DNA of 64,000 bases. It comes from Stictocephala bisonia. Lineage: Eukaryota > Arthropoda > Insecta > Hemiptera > Membracidae. The notes below the pieces were generated by a model that saw only the letters and a list, made by a program, of their open reading frames with translations, did not search any database and had not been told where the DNA came from. The DNA lies in the NCBI GenBank assembly GCA_035578905.1, contig JAQJVL010000673.1, positions 343,501 to 407,500 of the forward strand. The letters are read 5' to 3'. The position numbers were made by a program, and so were the translations under genes. This document shows, in pieces, positions 53,901-64,000 of this stretch (position 1 is its first letter; each line of letters begins with the position of its first letter).

Positions 53901-56900
53901 ATGAATAAATAGAGGCAAGGGTTAGAGAACACCTTGCCATTATAAATCACTTTTGTATTTCTATAATCTTCATTTTGTGTTCAAATTCTACTTTTAAGTT
54001 AATAATTTTCCAGGCTTTTTTCTATTAATAGAAGAATTCAAATTTTCATTATCAGCAATTTTTTTCTGTATTGTAATGTTTTTTTTATTTTTATCTTGTT
54101 GGTTACTTCAGATTTCTTTGTGCTGTTCATGTTTCTAAGAAGTCAATTTGGTTTTTTTTTATTTCTTCTTTTTCATAAATTATTCATTATGGGTTTCACT
54201 AATAATCATTATAGTGAATAAATATTATCAATAAAAAAATTGCTCAAAACCATTCCAAAAAATTTTAACAAAACATAAATGAAGAAATGTTTTAAAATCA
54301 TTAATGAATAATATGTGACTTTGCTAATAGTTTATTGTAATGTTTTATGTTGACCTTGAATGTTTGTCAATGGGTGTAGACAGCTGTAGATAACGACTGT
54401 AACCAAGTGGTAGGTGTGGAGAAATGAATTAGTTCTGTTTACTAATAAGGCACACTTTGTTATCTTTTCGACATTGCGACCTTGCATTGTTGTGCTTAAA
54501 AGAACACTTCACTGTTCATAACCTTTATCCCACCTGATAATGTAACTCTGAGAAAGTGAATTTCAAAGCCTATTGTTGTGTAAAGATATTAACACTAAAT
54601 ATGGCATTTCTTCATTTCTATTTTTAAAAAGTTTGTTTTTTAAAAAGAATTAATTATTTTCTGTATACACTGAATTGTAAAACTGTTGTTTTGAAGACAG
54701 ACAGACAGCATCAATTTACAGGATTAACATTCATGTTAAAGAGTTGTACATATAGGATAGTATAGGTAGAGTGAATTGTCAATTCATAAATATAATTACA
54801 TCTAAGAGCATAACAACTTTTTTTTTACTTCACTCCCCAGTTCACATGGGCCTACAGGCCTGTACGAGTAAATTAGTTAGCTTTCATTACTAATTTTTAA
54901 ATATTGAAGCTAATTTTATGCATCCTGCTTATCTTGTTTCAAATTATCAGTTATTTTTTTTTTACCATCAGTAGATTTTGCTGATTAAACTGCAACATGT
55001 AATTTTTTGTAAGCTCAAAAAGTTGTAAGAAAATTAGAATTTTGTTCCGTGTAGGGTGACAAATTTTATTGATTCTTACAATTGTATTAATGAAATAGAA
55101 AATAATAAAATATATTGCCATAGTTCACTTTTAAAACAATTACTTCAATGAAACACGTTCAGTGGGCATGGGAGGAATCCCTCCCACCATTATTATTTTG
55201 TGAAGTCATCCTCTGTTGAGCCGTTCACGCAAGCAGGCCATGTTATCGTGATTTGTTCCAAAGTCACCCGCCCACCCGCCTTCTGGCTCTTCGCGGAAAC
55301 GAAGACCATCAAAACGAGTAACATTTTGATGGTCTTCGTTTCCGCTTTCTGTTATTTTTAGTTAAATAGCAAGAGTATAGAAGGTAAATAGTGTATATAT
55401 TAGTGTGTGAAGACAAACATAAATCTCTCTGGACCTAGTGGAATTCCATTAAAGAATAACGAACCTAGAGAGCTGCAAATAGATTCTGTAATGACTTAGC
55501 AGAACAAGACATGACCTTGGACGTACTGATGCAGGATGACTGTGAAATTGTCCGGATGGCCGTTATAGTCAATCATTTTAATAAATTCTAAAGAGACGTA
55601 TGTAGGTTTTTAAGACCTAATCGTTATAATATTTTGTTAGTTTTTCGTTGTCCAAGTGTTTGATATTTGTGTTTAGAATATGTGCCAGTATTATGAATGA
55701 TTATTTTTGTTGTTGTAATAATCACTTCAACAGACTCCCTTGGTGTACATGAAAGGGATTCCTCCTGTATATTCCAAATGGCCGTAGGAGGAATTCCCAG
55801 CTTCTAACAACTTCTTCTTCCTTACTTTAGTCATTTCCACACTAAAAGTAAATAAAATTGATGGTAAAATTGTTTAGCTCCTGGCAGCTATATATTGTCT
55901 GAATATCAGCAGTGAACATGTTAAACATTGTATGACTGAAAAAATAATGTTCTTTACTAAGCTTTGTTACCAATTTATGTGATTAATTTTAAGTGTATGG
56001 AGATCAAAATTGATAAACCATATCAGGAGACATATAAGTCTTGTTATCTGTGAAACACTTGAATTAACAGAGCAATAACACAGTCAAGGTCACGGTGCCG
56101 ACCTCAGACAATTTTCCTCATCAGTCTGTGTAACCAGTCTTAGCAAACACAGACATAGAACGGGGAAGTACGCAGCATGTTGGAGTTAAATTGGTAGGGA
56201 AACATATTCTTAACTACAGTATAGTCAGAGGACTTTCAAAAATGTAAAAACACTAGCTGTCGCACAATATAATTAACCCAGGTGTAATCTACGAAAAGTA
56301 CAGTGATTAACCTCAACGGCAAATTATATCGATGATATGTCTACAAAGTATGGGGTGGCTTAGATTACAGGAAAACTTTAACTTTAATGGTTATATAACT
56401 AAAGTGTCACTGATTTAATACAAAAAGATTCATCGATTATATTTAGTCTTTTGTAGATTATGTCAAAGTATTGAATTTAAAAAAAAAAATTGCATGTCAT
56501 TGTTCTTCTCAGTTATATGAAGAAGAAGAAAAACAAAGTGAGTGTTTTACAGAGCGTGAAAAAATCAGTATTTTTGGTTGTGAACAATTATCTTGGATCG
56601 TTAATATATATTAAATATTTAAACTACATTCTGTATTTAATTATGAGTAACATTTAGACAGTTGTTGGATATACATTTTATTTGGGTGTATAATTGACAA
56701 ATTTATAATTTATTTTACAGTACAAGTAAACGTCACACAACACAAATATGTTGCAATACAAGCACAAATATAATAGCCTATAATAGAAGTACAAATTGCA
56801 CAAATATAGCACAATATAAGTAAAAAAAGCTTAAATACTATGGTATGGTACTATTATTGTAAATATTTGTGTTATTTTGTGCTTTTATATATTTTTTTTA

Positions 56901-59900
56901 ACTTTCTCACCAGTTCACATGGGCTTTGCAAGCCTGTGCGTGAACTTTATTCAACAAGTGAAGTACTGACTGTTAGCTCAGTGGGGATTCAAACCTTGGA
57001 CTTTGCCCTCCGCAGTCCGAAGCTTTAACCATAGAGCCATCACGCCAGCAAATTGTAATATATTTGTTTTGTGTGACGTTCACTTGTACTGTATATGTAA
57101 CATAAGACATTTATTGATCATTCAGACATTTACATAATATCAATAGATTTCGTCAAATAGAGATTTAGTTAAAGGTAACTTTCACATTTGGTTAGGCCCT
57201 ACAAAAATTATACAAAATAGACTCTACTGGTGCATCATTTGAAAGATTCCTTAATGTTATAGAATGGATGTTTCTTCAACCAATTGCACAGTTTATCTGA
57301 GAACGTTTTACAGGACATTTCTTTGCAAATTGCAGGCAAATTGTTAAACATTATTAAGCCTAAAGATGAGTGATATTTCAAGGTTTTTGTTAATCTACAT
57401 CTATTTCTTTCTAGTTTATTACAGTTTCTTGTATTATGGTCATGTGTCATAGTTCTAGTAGGATAGTTATGCAAGTTAGTTTTAACTAAAACTAACACTT
57501 CAAATATATACAAATTTACTACGGTAAGGATTCCTGTAGCAACAAACAGAGGCCTACAGTGCTCAAGTGACTGAGAATCAGTTATAATTCTAAGAGCTTT
57601 TTTTTGCACAGCCAGAACCCTATCCACACCAACTCCGTTACCCCATATAACCAGGCCATATCTCAAAATGCTCTCAAAAAAAGCAAAATAGGCCGTTTTA
57701 AGGTATGTCGCTGATACATGTCTTTTTACATTTACCAGCAAAAATATCACTCTCGACAACCTTTTGCAGTATTATACTAATTAAAAGCTTAATTTATTTT
57801 AATAACAAATTTTATTTTAGTGGCACTGCAGAAAAAAACTAGAAATGTATTTTCCTTGCAAACCCTATTTCTTAAAAATTGACTCTTAAAAAACAATAGC
57901 AAAAATTCTGTTGGAGTAAATTTTAAAAACTAAGAAAACCCTTACTTTCTTGCATTTGATAAAGTCATGGAAGTTTTAGGTTTTAATGTAACAAATAAAA
58001 AAAGGATGAAACACTTATTACATTTACAAAATATTTACAGTTCTAAGACAATGTAATTGATTAAAAGCAAAGTACAATCATGTAAAACAGTTGTGATAGC
58101 CTTCAATCCCACACAAACATGGTGGTAATGACCCTGTCACCCACCTTACATAAAAAGTGGTATAAACCATGGCATCAATAACTATGAGAGACGTAAGGGA
58201 ATGGTTAAAGTAAATATAAAGAAGTTGAAATATTATTGTATTTCAAGTATAGTAATGTGTGTGCTTTGTGAACAACAATCTCTTCACTTACCAACTCCGG
58301 TAACTATTTTGGTGTCTCAAATTATATGGTTAAAATTAATCTTGGTAGTATAGTTGTTTTATTAGTTGTAGATTCTTAGGTGGATGATCACAGCACAATT
58401 TTAGCAATAGTTATTGAGATGTATGCTGCCACTTTAAAGTTACTTTCTGGCTGCCATTTACTGTTAATTGCCTCCATTCGTATAAATCGTACATGCATAC
58501 TTTCTTATGTAAACATTTTTGTACAGCTAATTTTTTAAACAAATCAGTTTAGGATACATGACTGTTATTGTGACTCAACTGATGGTCATGATTTAGTGGC
58601 CTTGATTCATAAATACTAGCCAACACGTAGCTGTGTCATAAGTCTTCATGCTATAAGGTTTTAAACATTAGTCTATAGCAATCCCAGCATCTTCATGTCA
58701 TATATACATATATATATATATATATATACTTGCCTCAACACTGAAACTGCACACAAATGTCCTGAAAATGTAATAATCTATTTGCTGTTCCCAGTTGTGT
58801 ATTATAACTACACTGTCGGACATTGGCAATTCTATCAATGTTGTAATCTGTTTGTTTTTTTGTTTGACCTTAACATGTTCTTAATGCCACAAAAAGGTTG
58901 TTTTTAACTATATTTACGTATGAGCCAAATTTTAATCTGTTGTGTTTTAAATGTAAACAAGTGTAACGGTTTTGTCAGTTCCTGAATATCTTATAGAGGA
59001 TAAAAAAACCAGACCTTCACTAGATAGAAAAAATTATTTTATAACATTATCTCTTTTTTTAAATTGTACCGTGCAGTACTTTTTCTGTTTTCTAATCATT
59101 AAACTGATATTAAAAAGAATTAATTTGTTTAACATGTTAGAATTATTTATAAATTACCTTGGGAGAATAATTCAAAATAGAAAAACAGTAAATAAAAAAT
59201 CTGTAATAACTTAAGCAAACAGCTTATTTTCAAGCATCGCTCAACTAAAGGCCCCATATTATTGTTATATATCAAATTAGAAGTGTTAAAATAAAAAATA
59301 AACAAAATAACCAGAAATTGCACTCAAATCAACCCTAAGCACGAAAGACTTTTAGAAAAAAATAAGTCAACCTAGTATCAAAATAAAACACAATTAGGCG
59401 ACGCCTCTGTACGCTTTGTGTGCCACCGTTACTTGCTACACGATTGCCACTTTCGCCTGGTTGTGTGATTAAATTGAAGTTAGCAGGTTAACTAACTGTA
59501 GCAGACATCAAAAAGATTAAAGCCTTAAAAAAAAGACAAGTTACTCAAGATAAACAAAACAGCAATTTTATGTATCAATAAAAACGCTTGTGATAAAAAG
59601 TCATTGAATCTGTTGGGGCCAGTAGAGGGAACTCAGGTAATCTGTCACATTTCTGATATTTTGTCCGTCGTCCTTTGCCCTTAAGCTTTAATCCAATTAA
59701 GATGTTATCTTCTCTTCCTAGAACGAGAAATTTCAATACCACTGTATGTGTATAGGCGGTTGGGTGGGTCAATGCCAATACCACTGAACGTATACAGGTG
59801 GGTGGGTGGGTCAATACCACTGAACGTATACGGGTGGGTGGATGGGTCAATACCACTGTATGGGTGGGTGGGTCAATACCACTGTACGTAACGGGTGGGC

Positions 59901-62900
59901 GTGTGGGTCAATACCACTGAACGTATATTTAAAAATATATGCAGATAGATTTCCCATCCAATGTTAAATGTTGTGTTTCTAAATATCAGCCGTTTTTGTG
60001 GTTCATAGTGGAGCGCTAGTGTAGTCCCATGTAAATGTAATGGCAGGCGTTCGTACATGCTATTACATTATACTAGAAAATGTAATAGCATTTTCTAGTA
60101 TAATGTTTGTTATGCTAGAAAATGCTTGGAAAATGCTTATTTTCTCCTATTTTAAATATTTTTGAATGTGGTCTAATAATCAGTAAATCAACACAATTTG
60201 TGTAAATAGCAGGGTGGGTAGGTAACACCACTGTTTGTGTATTCTTACATTCTTACATATGAGACGCCGACACAACGTTGTGCGTATTTTAAGGCGAATA
60301 TGAATGGTTTTATGAGTGTAGGATGAGTGTAGTCGGGTTACTAACTGAGTTCAACTGTTCCTCAGAAAGGGCAATTTATTAATAGCCCAACAGCCAGGGC
60401 AACTAAGGGACCTACAGCTTTACGTGGAATCCGAACCACGTAGTGCTGGTCTGATTTTCAGCTAATTGACAAGCCTGATGCTCAGTTATCTCCCCCACAC
60501 AACATCCGCACAATGATTACCACCCAACATGGACACCCCAGACTTCTCTAGTAGTGTCCACGCCGATAGCAACCACCAAGCGGACGCCATGTCGGTATTA
60601 AGAGGACCGAGCATCCAACCTATCGCCTACAATCTCCCAAACACTTTGTCCCCATGTAGCTGGGTTACAGCACTGCGCCACCAGTGCCGACATGGAAGGG
60701 AATGTTGGTCAATACTATTGTACGTGTATGGGTGGGTGGGCGGATCAACTAAAATGTATTACAAATCAGTTTTAAACATCACAGCAAATTATTGTACGTC
60801 TGAACAATATAATGACATCGTTGAAGGATCATAAATAGTTTCGCTTAGTTGTGGAGTAGCTAAATAAAGTACTTAAGACCCGGTTTGAATCATGCATTGC
60901 AAACTTGCACAGGAATATTTAACTGTTGTAGACCAGATGTAGCCTAAATTGGTAATTCATTTGGAGTTTTAGAAAATAACGATACCGTTCTGTTTTCAGT
61001 TCAACCTGGCAATCAGAGATCTTCCTGAAGTGTTGAATGAAGCCAAGAGAGCTATGTGCGTTGCAGGTTCCAAGCTTCCTCTCTGTGTTGAAATATCACT
61101 CAGGACAAATGACCAGGTAAATTACAATCCTTAGTTTTTGGTTCTAAATTTATTTTTCATACTGTACATATTTATTCTCTTTTAGACCATATTAATCTGG
61201 ACATCTCGTACTTTCTACCATTAATACTTTTTACCTACATGCAAAAAATGGCTTTTAAGTTTTGAACTTTATGTAACATTTTATGCCAGTACTATGTTAT
61301 AGTGGTTATAATTGTTTTGTCTTCGTACAGACTTTTATTTTAAATAACCATGTGATGAACAGCTTCAAAATGACATATAGTGTTAAAATTTACATTTCCA
61401 TTCAGTGCTAATCATGAATTTCATTTTGTGAATTTCACTGCATGTTGTATATAAGCAAGGATCAAACAAGTTTTAGAAACAAAGCAACTTGAGTATTGTT
61501 TAGATATTTGAATCTTTGCTAAAATATGTATATAACATTATTTATAATGTCTGCTGATAAAATGAAGATTGTTGAAGTGGAAGAAGCAAAAATAAGTTAT
61601 GTTGTTGTATAATAAAGGAGTCAGCTTCTTGTACACTTCGCAAGTTTACAAATAAATGTTTTAGTACTGTAGGCCTATGTTGATTTAAAAAGAACCTTCT
61701 AGTAAAGATTTAAGATATTTATATGAAAGTTTTTTTTAATTTATGATATTAAGATCAAGTTCTACTTTTTATTACATTATATCCTGCGTTTCAGATATAA
61801 AACAATCAATGTCACAACACATAAAAACTAAAAAAGTCTTCTATTTATTTTTCTAGATTAATATTGCACTAACTATGCATGGTAACGATATTATTTATGA
61901 AAGTCTTAAAGTGCAGTAATAACTTACTGAATTAATAATTAATTATTTTAAACCATATTTTCAAAGTACCGTTAGAGTATGCAGTGTCCTTTTAAAAATT
62001 GTTGTCTTTAAGAATACAGGAGAGGTATACAAGAAAAAAAGAAGTAATTGTCTTTATCATGAAAATGGTATGAAATAAGATTTTTTAATCCAATTCCTTT
62101 TTTAATATTAAATATAAATACACTTACAGAGATTTTTATTTCCTTTTGTCTAAACATCAGTCATGACAATAATGAGGAATATGTTGGTGTGTAAGATGTG
62201 TTACTAACTTTGGCCACTAGAATCTTAATCCAATTATATATGTTTAAAATAATTAAGCTGAAGTATTATGTCGCTTAGGCTTACAAATATCCTCTATATT
62301 TTCATTTATGTATAGCATAGCTCTGCACAGTATCAATATACATGCATATACATATGTTGTAATCTGAATTGGGAACATATTTCCAGTTGGTTATTGCTAA
62401 AAAAAAAATATAAACTAATAAATGAAACATTGCCACACATAGGTATATATAAAAATAGATTTTTTTGTAAATTTCAACACAAGTTGTGTAGTTAATATTT
62501 GTGATAATATATGCATTGTTCCATTTCTTTCTGCTTAGCAACGCAGATCCTATCACTTTCCAACCTATTCAAAGAAACTGTGAGCCACTTTACAACACCC
62601 ATGAAGTTTAAAGACTGAATAAAATTGAACTATTAAAGTAGTAGCATAGTATTGGGCCCTGTTACCATTTGATATTAACAGGCTTATAGTCAAATTAACC
62701 ATTTAAGTTTTAAAATTAACAATTTTGAAAATACGGATCAAAATTTATATTTAGATGATTTTCAAATTGTTTGCTGATTTATAATGCAAATTATGGCAGG
62801 AAACGATGACATTGGAGACGTGGTGTATTGGAATCCATAAGGATGTGGTAGACCTTACGATGCGGGTTACATACCCTCTTTACACCCGCATGGGTATACT

Positions 62901-63019
62901 CCTCAAGTCTTTGGTTACACTGACACGTGTAACGCCCGCATACAAGCTGTCTCGCAAGAAGTCTGACTACGTCATGTGTTATAGGATCTATGTGGGAGAG
63001 CCACAACTATACAGTTTAG
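41775..63019 (+). CDS. Atg13: Autophagy-related protein 13 (Atg13), N-terminal HORMA domain, partial at 3' side
   Basis: Three coding exons (41775-41972, 61000-61116, 62800-63019) join in phase 0, 0 and leave in phase 1. The product, about 178 residues here, reads like animal Atg13: [19 protein letters not shown], then [29 protein letters not shown] and finally [19 protein letters not shown] with [14 protein letters not shown]. These are the conserved parts of the HORMA domain. Atg13 is the adaptor of the Atg1/ULK kinase complex that starts autophagosome formation in the cytosol; the HORMA domain binds Atg101 in animals. The C-terminal disordered part and the end of HORMA lie beyond the window. 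The better start by Kozak context is ATG at 41808 (AAAATGG), which gives [15 protein letters not shown]; 41775 is in frame directly after a possible splice acceptor. Confidence 0.93.
41973..49490. other. Proximal part of the Atg13 first coding intron
   Basis: AT-rich intron sequence. The only open frame clearly above background is the 163-codon one at 46653. A GC-richer patch at 42540-42730 and one at 48380-48470 contain no recognisable motif. Confidence 0.4.
46653..47144 (+). CDS. Unrecognised 163-codon open frame inside the Atg13 intron
   Basis: It is the longest open frame in this intron, starting [20 protein letters not shown] and ending MKSSCYR. It contains [20 protein letters not shown] and [19 protein letters not shown]. 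No domain, signal peptide or family was recognised. No splice sites or promoter are obvious. It could be a retroelement relic or chance in AT-rich DNA; the many stop-free codons with mixed hydrophobic and charged residues only weakly favour a former gene. Confidence 0.2.
   Translation: MTNSFILETLLLYIEMIFEKCDGTPFWNYIWHRVARGTSSSSRQFFLKKLTSEMNFDYSEDIMYLRSCSTKFSTPSNGSCIMDVNSVFFYRRDKGYYHCVFSILNVAKPITVYYKSELFSTAGRLYLREKSRNIVFIYINIMLASLVILNKELLCTMKSSCYR
49508..50202. repeat. Satellite array B, 127-bp units, interrupted by a transposon
   Basis: The unit start GTAAGTAGTTGTATTAATAA recurs at 49508, 49635, 49763, 49890, 50017 and 50144. The sixth unit is cut after 59 bases by the element at 50203. The remaining 68 bases are found at 53348-53415. 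Open frames across the array are by-products of the repeat. Confidence 0.96.
50305..50560. repeat. 36-bp GC-rich minisatellite
   Basis: About seven units of 36 bp containing TTGACCCACCCGCCCTCCCA and TACACGTACGGTGGTA. It sits inside the left arm of the transposon at 50203. Open frames in all directions are repeat by-products. A loose extra unit follows at about 50722-50770. Confidence 0.95.
51726..51968. repeat. Two tandem copies of a 121-bp segment
   Basis: AAAAAGGTTTTTTACTATAT starts at 51726 and again at 51847, and each copy ends in GGTCCGAAAACATC. The copies differ at two or three positions. Confidence 0.93.
52231..52650 (+). pseudogene. CXC (tesmin/TSO1-like) cysteine-rich protein, C-terminal part, one nonsense codon
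   Basis: One continuous frame from 52231 reads [31 protein letters not shown], a TAA stop at 52333, [60 protein letters not shown] and an acidic end. The CNCKKGC-x-x-x-CGCRK-x-G-x-x-C pattern is a single CXC motif. In insects it is typical of large repeated gene families with the preceding WLGN/DWGW region, which I take to be transposon genes. The stop replaces a residue that is usually Gln (CAA to TAA is a single change). Upstream coding sequence has decayed or is missing. Tail after the stop: 78 or more open codons, start ATG at 52414. Confidence 0.78.
53345..53415. repeat. Displaced remainder of satellite array B
   Basis: CAT duplication followed by the last 68 bases of the 127-bp unit (from AGTACCTTTTTAATTGTAAG to ACTATCATTTTT), directly right of the transposon end. 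Confidence 0.96.
53420..54815. other. Atg13 intron, nothing recognised
   Basis: AT-rich DNA without open frames above background or repeats shared within the window. Confidence 0.4.
54818..54890 (-). repeat. tRNA-derived SINE (family S1), 3' end only, copy 3
   Basis: It shares the ACTTCACT-x-x-CCAGTTCACATGGGCCT 3' end block with the other S1 copies. The tRNA part is absent. Confidence 0.55.
55293..55345. repeat. Perfect hairpin, 22-bp arms and 9-nt loop
   Basis: GCGGAAACGAAGACCATCAA plus AA, the loop CGAGTAACA, then the exact reverse complement. It is GC-richer than the surroundings. Confidence 0.93.
56719..57092. repeat. Short inverted repeats flanking a SINE
   Basis: ACAGTACAAGTAAACGTCAC and onward at 56719-56752 is repeated in inverted orientation with a few changes at about 57057-57092. 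The S1 copy at 56895-57050 lies between them. Confidence 0.75.
56895..57050 (-). repeat. tRNA-derived SINE (family S1), copy 4
   Basis: The minus strand starts TGCTGGCGTGATGGCTCTAT and TTCGGACTGCGGAGG, with B-box GGTTTGAATCC and the body CTTGTTGAATAAAGTTCACG. It ends CATGTGAACTGGTGAGAAAG. It is the best-preserved head of the four. Confidence 0.83.
57235..57759 (-). mobile_element. 5'-truncated non-LTR retrotransposon, RT C-terminus open for 174 codons
   Basis: The open frame reads [20 protein letters not shown] and [20 protein letters not shown] near its start, then [20 protein letters not shown] and ends [11 protein letters not shown]. The W-G-(N/S) and VQKKALRII motifs are those of the post-RT region of Jockey-like elements, related to but distinct from the 33.8-kb relic. 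The sequence homologous to LINEs stops at about 57775, as expected of 5' truncation. An AATAAA (minus strand, about 57110) follows the stop. No stops interrupt the frame, so this insertion is younger than the other relics. Confidence 0.85.
57780..59730. other. Atg13 intron, nothing but a short (TA)n
   Basis: A (TA)n run at 58700-58728. Small open frames on both strands (58695, 58972) lack any motif. Confidence 0.4.
59737..59932. repeat. 36-bp minisatellite, inverted and diverged copy
   Basis: About five irregular units with GGGTGGGTCAATACCACTG. This is the reverse complement of the unit at 50305-50560. The proline/threonine-rich minus-strand open frame is a by-product. A single further unit lies at about 60712-60752. 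Confidence 0.88.
60065..60106. repeat. Perfect palindrome, 18-bp arms and 6-nt loop
   Basis: ACATTATACTAGAAAATG, the loop TAATAG (60083-60088), then the exact reverse complement. Confidence 0.9.
60280..60660 (-). repeat. Interspersed repeat family R1, copy 3
   Basis: The reverse complement shares ordered blocks with 14762-15160: the GCGGACGCC/CATGTCGG segment, TTCTCTAGTAGTGTC, CAACATCCG, TTTACGTGGAATCCGAACCA, and an end near CGAATATG. A plus-strand open frame (60529-60834) over it is chance. Confidence 0.7.
61000..61116 (+). CDS. Atg13: Atg13 coding exon 2
   Basis: The exon lies between TGTTTTCAG and GTAAAT and is exactly 39 codons, phase 0 at both ends. It encodes [20 protein letters not shown] followed by [14 protein letters not shown]. 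It continues the TDW of exon 1 to give the family motif W-FNLAI. The intron before it is about 19 kb. Confidence 0.94.
61117..62799. other. Atg13 second coding intron
   Basis: AT-rich sequence between GTAAAT and TGGCAG, with no repeat or gene recognised. Confidence 0.7.
62800..63019 (+). CDS. Atg13: Atg13 coding exon 3
   Basis: It starts after TGGCAG and ends before GTACAC, leaving one base of a glycine codon. It encodes [16 protein letters not shown], a segment around [20 protein letters not shown], and [14 protein letters not shown], the most conserved part of the Atg13 HORMA domain. The remaining 980 bases of the window are intron. The opposite-strand open frame here is a shadow. Confidence 0.94.
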
Positions 63020-63714
63020 GTACACCTCTTTTATTTCTTTAGTAGGCCTACATTTTGTAATCGAAGATTCTTGGTTTCATTTCTTTTATATATATATTTT
63101 TTTTTTCGTAATAGGAAAAATATTCTAATGAAGGTCATGATTAAACACCATTTTATATTTTTTTGTTCAGAGTGACACTTCTGTACTGATTAAAGACACA
63201 GTGTTAACAAATGTAATGTGACTTGTAGAGAGAACTGAATAAAGTCTTGTGACAGATGCGAATGAGCAAAATTCCAAATTACGTCAATTAGATAACTTTA
63301 GTTAGAGAGCAGCTTACTATATGTTTTTCAAATGATAACAGAGATAATAAGAAAAGAGTGAACTCTAAGCATGAATTATTAAAAATTTTGCTGTCAGTTT
63401 TATAATAGAATTCCAACTAATTCATTTTGAATTGAAATCCGTTTTCTTTACCAATATTAAATTTCAGTTATTTCTTTCTACTCAATTTAATTGTTAATGC
63501 ATTAAAGTGTAGATTTTTTTACTTTAAGTATGCAAAACATAAAATACTAATTATTTTTATAAATATGTATAAGTAACCAAATGCCTAGTAATTAGTTATG
63601 TGATTGACTATGATAAAAAATTAATGCAAATTTATGTTTAGAATTTAGTAATTGGTGTAGTGAAAAAAACTAAACATGTTCAGTTTTAAACTCAGGATAT
63701 TTAATAAAAAAAGG

Positions 63715-63795
63715 AAGAGTCAGTGGCTAAGCAGTCTAAGTGCTTTGACTCTTATGAGTAATATTCACCTTGCACTGTACTGGTTCTCCCCCTTA
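63715..63795 (+). repeat. Possible tRNA-like SINE head in the third Atg13 intron
   Basis: GTCAGTGGCTAAGCAGTCTA followed by AGTGCTTTGACTC resembles the D-arm/A-box part of a leucine- or serine-type tRNA. A GGTTCTCCCCC follows, where a B-box would be. It is weak and differs from family S1. Confidence 0.3.
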
Positions 63796-64000
63796 CTCTG
63801 ATAAGTTCCTTGCATATATAAAATAGTGTATAGGGAAAGGGCAGAATAATATTAAAAAGGAGATTGGCCTCTCCTTAAAATATTTTTAAAAACTAATCAG
63901 TCTGTATTAAGTCATTTATTATTTCTTTTCCTTTTTATGTTATGTTTGACTCTTATTAATTTTAATTTATTTCACAACTACCCAAAAGAAAATAATTTTT

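Overview
This window looks like AT-rich (roughly one third GC by eye) nuclear DNA from an arthropod, most likely an insect. It has interrupted genes with consensus GT/AG introns, a chitin-binding cuticular protein gene, the insect/animal form of Atg13, and many decayed eukaryotic transposons. A hemipteran host would fit the transposon types, but this is a weak inference and no species is claimed.

Two protein-coding genes can be supported, both on the plus strand. (1) A secreted cuticular protein with one peritrophin-type chitin-binding domain (CPAP1-like) is complete in five coding exons: 9010-9043, 16939-17111, 18853-18988, 21735-21918 and 22313-23927. It encodes 713 residues with a signal peptide, one six-cysteine ChtBD2 domain and a long Thr/Asn/Gln/Tyr-rich tail. 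Every junction keeps phase. A GC-richer block at 1440-1655 ending in a donor site is a candidate promoter and untranslated first exon. (2) The 5' part of Atg13, the autophagy initiation factor, lies in three coding exons (41775-41972, 61000-61116, 62800-63019). They encode most of the N-terminal HORMA domain; the gene runs off the right edge. Its first coding intron is about 19 kb and is packed with repeats.

The rest is intron or intergenic DNA shaped by mobile elements. There are non-LTR retrotransposon reverse-transcriptase relics at 10.2-10.9, 13.3-13.9, 31.0-31.7, 33.8-34.6, 34.8-35.4 and 57.2-57.8 kb. A Tc1/mariner fossil with very long inverted repeats lies at 19.7-20.8 kb, with two other elements sharing CAGGG-type ends at 1.9-2.8 and 3.1-4.3 kb. 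Three TTAA-flanked piggyBac-like non-autonomous elements lie at 29.2-30.2, 37.4-38.0 and 38.3-39.1 kb. A foldback element occupies 32.4-33.6 kb. A tRNA-derived SINE family has at least four copies. Satellite arrays with 127-bp units lie at 27.0-27.6 and 49.5-50.2 kb. A dispersed 36-bp GC-rich minisatellite and long microsatellites, including about 116 perfect GT repeats, are also present.

The most unusual structure is a 3.1-kb DNA element (50203-53344). It has long terminal inverted repeats and carries the relic of a cysteine-rich CXC (tesmin/TSO1-like) gene. It inserted inside the last unit of the 49.5-kb satellite, and removing it with one copy of a 3-bp CAT duplication restores an exact 127-bp unit. 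A GC-rich minisatellite block has in turn been placed inside its left inverted repeat. No superfamily was assigned to it.
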